DNA from: Candidatus Binataceae bacterium | GTDB taxonomy: Bacteria > Desulfobacterota > Binatia > Binatales > Binataceae | Direction of reading: 5' to 3' | NCBI GenBank assembly: GCA_015478645.1 | Contig: JADMIL010000013.1 | Coordinates: 1 to 57,585, forward strand | Length of the DNA stretch: 57,585 bases | In this document: in pieces, positions 27,392-34,210 of the stretch | How positions within the stretch are numbered: position 1 is the first letter of the stretch | Layout of the letters: each line of letters starts with the position of its first letter | Notes under the pieces: generated by a model | Database searches by the model: none | Told to the model about the DNA's origin: nothing | The model's input: the letters and a program-made list of their open reading frames with translations, nothing else | Translations under genes and position numbers: made by a program

Positions 27392-28060
27392 ATGCGACCT
27401 GCAGCCAAAATCGCGCCCTCGATTCTCTCGGCCGATTTCGCCCGTCTGGGCGATGAAATCCACAATGTGGCAGCGGCCGGTGCCGATCTGATTCATTTCG
27501 ACGTGATGGACGGCCATTTCGTGCCCAATCTCTCGATCGGGATTCCGGTGCTCGAATCGATCCGCAAGATTACCCGGCTGCCGCTCGACGCGCATTTGAT
27601 GATCGAGGAGCCGGCGCGCTATATCCCGGCGTTCGTCAAGGCCGGCGCCGACGTGATTTCGGTGCATGAAGAGGTGTGCGCCGACTTGCCGGCAATCGCG
27701 GCGCAGATGCATGGGCTGGGGATTCGCGCGTCGGTCGCGATCAATCCCGAGAGCGCGCCCGATCGGGTGATCGCGGCGGCCGAACATTTCGACATGATCC
27801 TGGTGATGAGCGTTCATCCGGGGTTTGGCGGCCAGGGCTTTATCGCGGATTCGATCGCCAAGCTGCGCGCGATACGCCAGGAACTCGACCGGCGCGGCCT
27901 GCATATCGATCTCGAGGTGGACGGCGGAATCAAGATCGACAATATCGCCGACGTGGCGGCAGCCGGCGCCAACGTGTTCGTTTCCGGATCGGGAATTTTC
28001 GGCCATCGCGACTACCGCACGATTATCGCCGAAATGCGCGAGCACGCCGCGCGCGTGTGA
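27392..28060 (+). CDS. rpe: Ribulose-phosphate 3-epimerase
   Basis: Rpe interconverts ribulose 5-phosphate and xylulose 5-phosphate in the pentose phosphate and Calvin pathways. The 222-residue TIM barrel has APSILSADFARLGDEI, HFDVMDGHFVPNLSIG (Asp and His metal ligands), DAHLMIEEPARYI, MSVHPGFGGQGFI and the catalytic EVDGGIKIDN, then VSGSGIFG for phosphate binding. The ATG at 27392 precedes the first strand; upstream codons in the frame are not family-like. It is downstream of rsmB as in many genomes, here with rlpA between on the other strand. Confidence 0.97.
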   Translation: MRPAAKIAPSILSADFARLGDEIHNVAAAGADLIHFDVMDGHFVPNLSIGIPVLESIRKITRLPLDAHLMIEEPARYIPAFVKAGADVISVHEEVCADLPAIAAQMHGLGIRASVAINPESAPDRVIAAAEHFDMILVMSVHPGFGGQGFIADSIAKLRAIRQELDRRGLHIDLEVDGGIKIDNIADVAAAGANVFVSGSGIFGHRDYRTIIAEMREHAARV

Positions 28061-28199
28061 CGTTGTATCGCGAGGCGAGCAGGCCGCCCACCAGGCCCTT
28101 GGAGCGCGCGCCGGGCGACTCGCGTTCGCGGACGCGCGATGCTATAAGTTTTGTCCCGCGTGCGGCGGCCTGAAGCCGCATCCAGGTTGGCTTCGGGAA

Positions 28200-28277
28200 C
28201 GGGGTGTAGCTCAGCATGGCTAGAGCACTGCGTTCGGGACGCAGGAGTCGCTGGTTCAAATCCAGTCACCCCGACCA
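28200..28277 (+). tRNA. tRNA-Pro (anticodon CGG)
   Basis: A full cloverleaf can be drawn. Acceptor strands are CGGGGTG and CACCCCG, with discriminator A and an encoded CCA at 28275-28277. The D stem is GCTC/GAGC, the anticodon stem CTGCG/CGCAG with loop TTCGGGA (anticodon CGG at 28235-28237), and the T arm GCTGG-TTCAAAT-CCAGT. CGG reads the proline codon CCG, which is heavily used in GC-rich genomes. It lies alone between rpe and plsY. Confidence 0.96.
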
Positions 28278-28323
28278 TCTTTTACCCTGCGGATAACGGG
28301 CAACGGCGACAACCCTGATACTG

Positions 28324-28917
28324 GTGCTGCTGATAGCGGCCGGCTACCTGATGGGATCGGTGCCGGTCGGCGTACTGGTCGGTCGCGCGCGCGGCTTCGA
28401 TCCGCGTGCGGTGGGCTCCGGCAATATCGGCATGACCAACGTGGCGCGGGCCGGCGGCGGGGGCGCGGCGGCGGTAACGTTGGCTGGCGACCTGCTCAAG
28501 GGGCTGATTCCGGTGTTGATCGCGCGGCTGGCGGGATACTCCGCGGCGGGTCTGGCGGCGGTCGGGATGGCCGCCTTCGTGGGATCGATCGCGTCGGTCT
28601 TCATGGGCTTCGGCGGCGGCCGCGGGGTTTCGGCGGCGTTGGGCGTATGGCTCGGCCTGGCGCCGGCGGTGATCGCCCTGGACGGCCTGGTGTTCGTCGT
28701 GATAATTGCGGGCACGCGGATAGTTTCGCTGGCCTCGATCGGCGCGGCGATAGCGCTGGTGCCGATCGCCGCCGCGATGCATGTGCCACGGCCGTACCTG
28801 ATGATCGCGATTGCGATGTCGGCGCTGGTTCTGTTACGACATCGCGGAAATATCCGTCGTCTGATCGCGGGTGAGGAGCCGAAATTGGGCGCGCGTAAGC
28901 CGTCGCGATCGGGATGA
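28324..28917 (+). CDS. plsY: Glycerol-3-phosphate acyltransferase PlsY (divergent motifs)
   Basis: PlsY transfers an acyl group from acyl-phosphate to glycerol 3-phosphate, the first step of phospholipid synthesis, in the inner membrane. The 197-residue protein has the GSGNIGMTNVAR motif (Ser/Asn site), GDLLKGLIPV, and the C-terminal LRHRGNIRRLIAGEEPKLG motif. The middle motif, usually GHxxPxFxxFKGGKGVAT, reads GSIASVFMGFGGGRGVSAA, so a conserved His is Ser88 and the Lys is Arg100. Five or so hydrophobic helices are visible. A GTG at 28324 opens the frame; the first helix continues a few codons upstream, so an earlier non-standard start is possible. Confidence 0.9.
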   Translation: MLLIAAGYLMGSVPVGVLVGRARGFDPRAVGSGNIGMTNVARAGGGGAAAVTLAGDLLKGLIPVLIARLAGYSAAGLAAVGMAAFVGSIASVFMGFGGGRGVSAALGVWLGLAPAVIALDGLVFVVIIAGTRIVSLASIGAAIALVPIAAAMHVPRPYLMIAIAMSALVLLRHRGNIRRLIAGEEPKLGARKPSRSG

Positions 28918-29016
28918 CGTCTGGCGCCGATGCCTAAGTCTTAATCTTGCGCCCGTTAACTGACCATCGGGCGACCGATTTGGCATGCTACAGAGGGGAA
29001 AATGCTCCAATTGGAG

Positions 29017-29031
29017 TGGCACCGTGATTGC
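29017..29031 (+). promoter_or_regulatory. Sigma-54 (RpoN) promoter of glnB
   Basis: The sequence TGGCAC-CGTGA-TTGC matches the -24/-12 consensus exactly (TGGCAC, five bases, TTGC), with GG at 29018-29019 and GC at 29030-29031. Transcription should start near 29042. Nitrogen-regulated P-II genes are often controlled by RpoN with NtrC. I did not find a clear NtrC operator upstream. Confidence 0.82.
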
Positions 29032-29041
29032 GAATGCGCCG

Positions 29042-29519
<478 letters not shown>

Positions 29520-29546
29520 GACCTCGACTTCATCGGTCGGCGGCAG

Positions 29547-29592
29547 CAAGCCCGGCTATTATCCGGTATCTTCCGGATGATAGCCGGGCTTG
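29547..29592 (+). terminator. Large hairpin downstream of glnB
   Basis: A 20-base-pair stem (29547-29566 with 29573-29592), interrupted only by one G-U pair, encloses the loop TATCTT; the arms begin CAAGCCCGG and end CCGGGCTTG. No T-run follows, so it may stop transcription without a classic U-tract, act with Rho, or protect the 3' end of the glnB mRNA. It separates glnB from the sigma-factor gene. Confidence 0.7.
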
Positions 29593-29707
29593 AACGTTTC
29601 ATACCCACCGGCCGCGACGGCGACCCGGCCTTGCTCGCGCAATATCGGCATCGTGGCGACTGTCGGCTGTTAACCGAATTCACGGCTGGCGCGTTGTTAA
29701 TGCTGTT

Positions 29708-30250
29708 ATGCTCAATGCGATGCGCAACGCGGGGATAATGGCGGGGAATCCAAGCGACGACGACGCGCTCTATCGCGCCCATCACCCGCGAATCCTGCGG
29801 TTGTGCCGGATGATGCTGGGCAATCGCGACGATGGTGACGAGGTAGCGCAAGAGGTCTTCGTCAAGATGATCGGCCAGCGCAGCCGCGGCCCCGAGCCGG
29901 CCAACTGGAGCGCATGGCTGACGCGCGTGGCGATCAACGGCTGCCGCGATCGGCGTCGCTCGGGATGGTGGCGATGGTGGGGGCGCGATGGACGCGAGTT
30001 GCTCGACAGCGACCTGACGACGCTGCGCCACGCCGAGGACCTGGCCATATCGCGCCAGGAGCAAGGGGCGGTCTGGCGGCGCTTCCGCAAGCTGTCGCCG
30101 CGCCAGCAGGAGGTCTTTGTCCTGCGCCATGTCGAGGGTTGGGCGACGCGCGAAGTGGCCGAGGCGCTGAACCTGTCGGCGCAGGCCGTCAAGCTACATC
30201 TTTTCCGGGCCACGCATCGTTTGCGCGAGGCCGTGCGGAGTGAATCATGA
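29708..30250 (+). CDS. ECF-type RNA polymerase sigma factor
   Basis: A 180-residue sigma-70 family protein of ECF size. Region 2 is ALYRAHHPRILRLCRMMLGNRDDGDEVAQEVFVKM with ANWSAWLTRVAINGCRDRRR; region 4 is FRKLSPRQQEVFVLRHVEGWATREVAEALNLSAQAVKLHLFRA with its helix-turn-helix. Regions 1 and 3 are absent, as in ECF sigmas. Three Met codons (29708, 29720, 29744) could start the protein. It overlaps the anti-sigma gene as ATGA, and a metal-sensor-like gene follows. ECF sigmas of this kind usually activate their own operon; no clear promoter was found by eye. Confidence 0.93.
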   Translation: MLNAMRNAGIMAGNPSDDDALYRAHHPRILRLCRMMLGNRDDGDEVAQEVFVKMIGQRSRGPEPANWSAWLTRVAINGCRDRRRSGWWRWWGRDGRELLDSDLTTLRHAEDLAISRQEQGAVWRRFRKLSPRQQEVFVLRHVEGWATREVAEALNLSAQAVKLHLFRATHRLREAVRSES

Positions 30251-30849
30251 AGGGCTGTCTCAACGAAAACGATCTGATCCGGATTCAGCACGGCGACGAT
30301 TTCGAGTTCGCCGCCGAACGGCTCCATCTGCGGAAATGTCCGGCCTGCGCCGCGCGCGCGGACGAGCTTGCCAGCGATACGCGGCGGATTGCCGCCGCGC
30401 TGGCTGCGACGGCGGCCGACAGCCGTGCGCTGCGGCAATCGCGGCGCGCCGGCTTTGGTCGCACTGCGGTGCTCGAGCGCGGGCGCTTGCGCAAATTCGG
30501 CGTTTACGCCGGCACGGCCGTGTGCGGCGGCACGGTGGCTTTCGCGATCATGATGGCGCTGGGATGGCGGCCGATGCCGGTTAGCCCAATGCAAACTGCG
30601 CGCGCCACGATGACCCGCACACCGGAGCGCCGTGCTCATCTGAACAGCGATCAGGTGACGAACGGGGAGGCAACGCCAAGCTACGGCACAGTTTCCGATC
30701 CCGTCTCGGATGTCGTCTATGGCGAAAATAGCGACCTCGACAGCGACAGCGGGACCGCGTCGGAGGGATCGGAAGCCACCGGAGAATTGCTTTTTTGCGC
30801 ACCCGGAGAAGACCGGATGCTCTGCGCCGATTCAGGGGACCAGGGCTGA
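30247..30849 (+). CDS. Membrane anti-sigma factor with zinc-finger (ZAS) motif
   Basis: A 200-residue single-pass protein. The N-terminal cytoplasmic part has a His27-x3-Cys31-x2-Cys34 ZAS motif (HLRKCPAC), which in this family binds zinc and clamps the sigma factor. A transmembrane helix covers about residues 84-107. The rest is extracytoplasmic, low in complexity and acidic, with runs of Asp, Ser, Glu and Thr, ending in a CAPGEDRMLC segment with two Cys that could form a disulfide or bind metal. Its ATG overlaps the sigma stop. It most likely holds the sigma at the membrane until a periplasmic signal, perhaps through the following protein, releases it. Confidence 0.85.
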   Translation: MKGCLNENDLIRIQHGDDFEFAAERLHLRKCPACAARADELASDTRRIAAALAATAADSRALRQSRRAGFGRTAVLERGRLRKFGVYAGTAVCGGTVAFAIMMALGWRPMPVSPMQTARATMTRTPERRAHLNSDQVTNGEATPSYGTVSDPVSDVVYGENSDLDSDSGTASEGSEATGELLFCAPGEDRMLCADSGDQG

Positions 30850-30895
30850 GCGCGATTACGAGCGCATCAGGCGCAAATCTTTCAAGGAGAATTTT

Positions 30896-31498
30896 GTGTT
30901 GTTACGGAAACCAAGGTTATTGGCGATAGCGTTTGCTTTAGTGATCCTGCCCGGGCTGGCGGTCGCGCAGATGATGGATCACGGTGGCTCGATGGAGGGT
31001 TCAATGGACGCTCCGATGGGTGGCCATATGATGGGCGATCATATGGACGGTCCGATGCACGGGCATATCGACGGTGGCATGACGCCGTTTCCGCTGTTCC
31101 TGCGCGCCGCGCATCTGACGCCCGATCAGGACAAGCAGGTGCACAAGATTCTTGGCGACAGTCATGTCGCGTTCGACAAATTGTTCGAGCAGATGCGGAC
31201 GGCGCGTGGGCAGATGGCCGCGAAGCTGCTATCGGCCGGCCCGGTGAACGCGAGCGACCTGTCGGCAGAAACCGGGCAGATCAACCAGGCACAGCAGCAA
31301 CTGCTGGCCGCGGAAGTTAGTGTAGCGATGAAGATCCGGGCGGTGCTCAAGCCCGACCAGTTACAGAAGATTGCTACCTTCCATCAGCAGATGAAAAGCC
31401 TGCACGATCAGATGCACGCCCTGATCGCGGCCAACTGTGGCCCGTCTGAGTGGCCCCAAGGAGCGCCTCCGCCGCCTCTACCTCCGCCTGGGCAATGA
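30896..31498 (+). CDS. Secreted Met/His-rich LTxxQ (Spy/CpxP/CnrX-like) protein
   Basis: A 200-residue exported protein. The GTG at 30896 follows AAGGAGAA and is followed by a signal peptide with an AVA-Q cleavage site (about residue 25). Residues 26-62 are a short disordered segment with 10 Met and 5 His, typical of copper- or silver-binding stretches. A helical domain follows with LTPDQ (74-78) and a second such repeat KPDQLQKIATF, the hallmark of the LTXXQ/metal-resistance family (Spy, CpxP, CnrX). The C-terminus is proline-rich. As the third gene after sigma and anti-sigma it is a candidate metal or envelope-stress sensor; chaperone function is the alternative. Confidence 0.85.
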   Translation: MLLRKPRLLAIAFALVILPGLAVAQMMDHGGSMEGSMDAPMGGHMMGDHMDGPMHGHIDGGMTPFPLFLRAAHLTPDQDKQVHKILGDSHVAFDKLFEQMRTARGQMAAKLLSAGPVNASDLSAETGQINQAQQQLLAAEVSVAMKIRAVLKPDQLQKIATFHQQMKSLHDQMHALIAANCGPSEWPQGAPPPPLPPPGQ

Positions 31499-31548
31499 TC
31501 ACCGGCGCAATGATCGGCCTCGGCAATAATCGCCTCGGCAAAGATTGA
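31488..31548 (+). repeat. Four imperfect ~15 bp tandem repeats
   Basis: Units of the type C-x-GGCAATGATC recur four times (CTGGGCAATGATCAC, CGGCGCAATGATCGG, CCTCGGCAATAATCG, CCTCGGCAAAGATTG). The block overlaps the stop codon of the Met/His-rich protein gene and runs into the short gap after it. It is short and decayed; no function is evident. Confidence 0.5.
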
Positions 31549-31607
31549 GTAATCGAATGCGCGGCCGGCTCCGGGTCAAGCAAGCGCTGGAGCTGGCCGC
31601 ACTGGTG

Positions 31608-31940
31608 CTAATCGACGCTATCTTTCGAGACGTAGCCGCGCAGGCCCTTGCTGGCCCCGTCAAGGACTTCGATTTCACAGCCCTCATCGTCGCTGGAGAG
31701 AATCTTGATCGGCGCGCCGTCGTCGACCTTGCGGGTAACCATGCTCGCGCCCACGCCGCCCAGCAGGCCGGAGGGTCCGCCCTGACTTTGCATCGATTTC
31801 AGGTGCTCGAATGAGGCCCTGTCGGGGTAGACCGCAACCGTGGTGTCGCCATTATGCGCGACCAGCTTATGGCCGCATCCGGCAAGCGCGAGCGCGATTA
31901 CGATGATTCCGGCGCGGAAGCTGAGTTTGGTGATTTTCAC
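31608..31940 (-). CDS. Small lipoprotein with SH3-like domain
   Basis: A 110-residue protein that opens with a signal peptide and a perfect lipobox LAGC (Cys22). The mature part is about 88 residues: a region with GLLGGVGASMVTRKVDD and a C-terminal stretch, APIKILSSDDEGCEIEVLDG...LRGYVSKDSV, that reads like a bacterial SH3 (SH3_3) fold. Such domains often bind peptidoglycan. The GTG at 31940 is preferred since it starts the signal peptide, with GGAGG 11 bases upstream. It converges on the Met/His-rich gene and is divergent from the phosphodiesterase gene. Confidence 0.8.
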   Translation of the reverse strand: MKITKLSFRAGIIVIALALAGCGHKLVAHNGDTTVAVYPDRASFEHLKSMQSQGGPSGLLGGVGASMVTRKVDDGAPIKILSSDDEGCEIEVLDGASKGLRGYVSKDSVD

Positions 31941-32133
31941 AGGGCGATTTTCCTCCGAAGCGATTTTAGAGCCGAGTCGCGGCGTCGGTGGCAAACGAGC
32001 CGGACCGGAGCCGGGCTTTACGTCGGCCGTCGCCGTTAGCCCATCGGCAGCGCGCCGGCGGCGCAAATTGCCGCGGCCCATAACGCATGATAACTTGGAC
32101 GGACTCGCTGCGGAAACCCCGCATGGCGGGCCC

Positions 32134-32670
32134 ATGCGAATCGGACTCATCTCGGACACCCATATACCGGAGGCCTGCGAACATCTGCCGGCGCCGGTCT
32201 TCGACGCCTTTGCCGGGGTCGACCTGGTGATGCATGCGGGCGACGTTTACGTCAATCGAGTGCTCGACGAGTTGGCGCGGATCGCCCCGGTGATCGCCGC
32301 GATCGGCAACGGCGATGAGGGCCTCGACGGCCATCGTTTCAAGCTCGCGCCCGACCCCCGCGTGCGCACGGCCCATCTGATCGAAGTTGAGGGGCTGCGG
32401 ATCGGTCTGGCGCACGCGCTGCCGACGCCAGACGAGACCTCACAGGCGGTCTTCGAGCGGGCGATGCAGCGCCATTTCGGCGGCCCGGTCGACGTGCTCG
32501 TGATGGGCCATAGCCATATCGAAGGCGTGGTACGTTACGGCGCGACGCTGGTGGTGAATCCGGGCAGTGCGACGCTGCCGCGCAATCTGATCGACGTGCC
32601 GGGCACGGTCGCAATCCTCGAAGTAGCCGCGGGCGGCCGCGTGACGGCGGAAATTATCCGGCTCGGCTAG
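32134..32670 (+). CDS. YfcE-like metallophosphoesterase
   Basis: A 178-residue calcineurin-fold phosphodiesterase. The metal sites are complete: DTH in IGLISDTHIPE, GD in VMHAGDVYVN, GNGDE in place of the usual GN(C/H)D, and GHSH in VLVMGHSHIEG, with NPGSATLPRN near the end. Members of this YfcE/MJ0936 group cleave phosphodiesters in vitro, with unknown natural substrates. The ATG at 32134 precedes the first beta-strand; the longer frame upstream is antisense to the lipoprotein gene. glyS follows after 49 bases. Confidence 0.94.
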   Translation: MRIGLISDTHIPEACEHLPAPVFDAFAGVDLVMHAGDVYVNRVLDELARIAPVIAAIGNGDEGLDGHRFKLAPDPRVRTAHLIEVEGLRIGLAHALPTPDETSQAVFERAMQRHFGGPVDVLVMGHSHIEGVVRYGATLVVNPGSATLPRNLIDVPGTVAILEVAAGGRVTAEIIRLG

Positions 32671-32719
32671 CCGGCCGCCGCGGCGCATCGAGCTCAGCGC
32701 AATCCCAGGAGGACTCATT

Positions 32720-34072
32720 TTGTCCGCTCAAAACTCCCCTGAATCGACCGCCGCCACCGCACGCGCGGTCACGATGGAAAAGCTGGTCAGTCTGTGCAAG
32801 CGCCGCGGGCTGGTCTTTCCGACCAGCGACATCTACGGCGGCCTGGGCTCGACCTTTGACTACGGTCCGCTCGGCGTCGAGCTCAAGCGCAACGTCAAGG
32901 AGGCCTGGTGGCGCGACATGGTGCAGGGGCGGAGCGACGTGATCGGCCTCGACAGCGCCATCCTGCAGCATCCGCGGACCTGGGAAGCGTCGGGCCATCT
33001 GCAGAACTTCACCGACCCGCTGGTCGATTGCAAAAGCTGCAAGCAGCGCTTCCGCGCCGACCATCTCGAGGGCACGCGCTGCCCGGCGTGCGGCGGCGAG
33101 CTGACGGCGGCGCGCCAGTTCAACCTGATGTTCAAGACCTTCATGGGACCGCTCGAGGACACGGCCAACACGGTCTACCTGCGGCCGGAGACGGCGCAAG
33201 GGATTTTCGCCAACTTCGCCAACGTGATCGACACCCAGCGGGTCAAGCTGCCGTTCGGCGTGGCGCAGACCGGCAAGTCGTTTCGCAACGAGATCACGCC
33301 GGGCAATTTCATCTTCCGCACGCGCGAATTCGAGCAGATGGAGATGGAGTTTTTCGTCCAACCCGAGGCGATAGAGGAGCAGCGCTGGTTTGATTACTGG
33401 GTGGCCGAGCGCTTCAACTGGTACGTCAAATACGGTATCGCGCGCGACCATCTGCGGATGCGGCCGCATGCGCAGGACGAGCTGTCGCATTACTCGCGCG
33501 GCACCACCGATGTCGAGTTTCTCTATCCGTTCGGATGGGGCGAACTCGAGGGTATCGCACGGCGCGGAAGCTACGACCTCGATCAGCATGCGCAGTTCAG
33601 CGGCAAGGATTTGACCTATTTCGACGAGGAGGCCAAGGCGCGCTATCGTCCGTGGGTGATCGAGCCGGCGGCCGGCGTCGATCGCGCGATGCTCGCGTTC
33701 ATGATCGACGCCTACGACGAAGACGTGGTCGAAGACGAGACGCGCATCGTGCTGCGGCTCGATCCGCGCTTGGCGCCAATCAAGGTGGCGGTCTATCCGC
33801 TGCTGCGCAAGGGCGGCCATCCGGAAAAGGCGCAGGAGATTCGCGCGACGCTCTCGCGCTATGTGACGACGGCCTACGATCAGGCCGGATCGATCGGGCG
33901 GCGCTATCGGCGGCAGGACGAAATCGGCACACCGCTGGGCGTTACGGTGGATCATCAGACGATCGAAGACGGCACTGTGACGATCCGCGATCGCGATACC
34001 ACCGAGCAGCAGCGTGTGCCGATCGAAGGGCTGGTGGGCACCGTAATCGAGCGCATCGGATGGTACCGGTAG
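32720..34072 (+). CDS. glyQS: Glycyl-tRNA synthetase (homodimeric, class II)
   Basis: The enzyme charges tRNA-Gly. At 450 residues it is the single-chain alpha2 type found in many bacteria, archaea and eukaryotes, not the alpha/beta type of E. coli. Signs are VSLCKRRGLVFPTSDIYGGLGSTFDYGPLG, a zinc-binding CKSCKQRF...CPACGGEL insert, VYLRPETAQGIFANF, KSFRNEITPGNFIFRTREFEQMEMEFF, and the C-terminal anticodon domain APIKVAVYPLL. The start is a TTG at 32720 with a strong AGGAGGA at 32707-32713. It is a single-gene unit followed by a hairpin. Confidence 0.97.
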   Translation: MSAQNSPESTAATARAVTMEKLVSLCKRRGLVFPTSDIYGGLGSTFDYGPLGVELKRNVKEAWWRDMVQGRSDVIGLDSAILQHPRTWEASGHLQNFTDPLVDCKSCKQRFRADHLEGTRCPACGGELTAARQFNLMFKTFMGPLEDTANTVYLRPETAQGIFANFANVIDTQRVKLPFGVAQTGKSFRNEITPGNFIFRTREFEQMEMEFFVQPEAIEEQRWFDYWVAERFNWYVKYGIARDHLRMRPHAQDELSHYSRGTTDVEFLYPFGWGELEGIARRGSYDLDQHAQFSGKDLTYFDEEAKARYRPWVIEPAAGVDRAMLAFMIDAYDEDVVEDETRIVLRLDPRLAPIKVAVYPLLRKGGHPEKAQEIRATLSRYVTTAYDQAGSIGRRYRRQDEIGTPLGVTVDHQTIEDGTVTIRDRDTTEQQRVPIEGLVGTVIERIGWYR

Positions 34073-34119
34073 GCGCAGCGGCGATCGAAGGATGAGCGCG
34101 CCGCGGCGATGAGCGGCGC

Positions 34120-34159
34120 GGGATTCTTCGCACCGGCGGCGTGCAGTCACAATGACAAA
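34120..34159 (+). repeat. Decayed remnant of the palindromic element
   Basis: GGGATTCTTCGC at 34120-34131 and CAATGACAA near 34150-34158 match the same features, in the same order and near-correct spacing, as the arm at window positions 1-30. The middle (CTGCGCTCAG in the complete copies) is replaced by unrelated bases. It lies between glyQS and ppdK. Confidence 0.5.
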
Positions 34160-34166
34160 CAATTGG

Positions 34167-34189
34167 CGGCCGAAGAAATTTTTCGGCCG
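34167..34189 (+). terminator. Hairpin between glyQS and ppdK
   Basis: CGGCCGAA (34167-34174) pairs perfectly with TTCGGCCG (34182-34189) around GAAATTT. There is no T-run after the stem, so it may be a weak or factor-dependent terminator, or a structure in the ppdK leader, whose ATG is 21 bases further on. Confidence 0.5.
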
Positions 34190-34210
34190 ATAACGGGAGA
34201 TTGAAGATCA

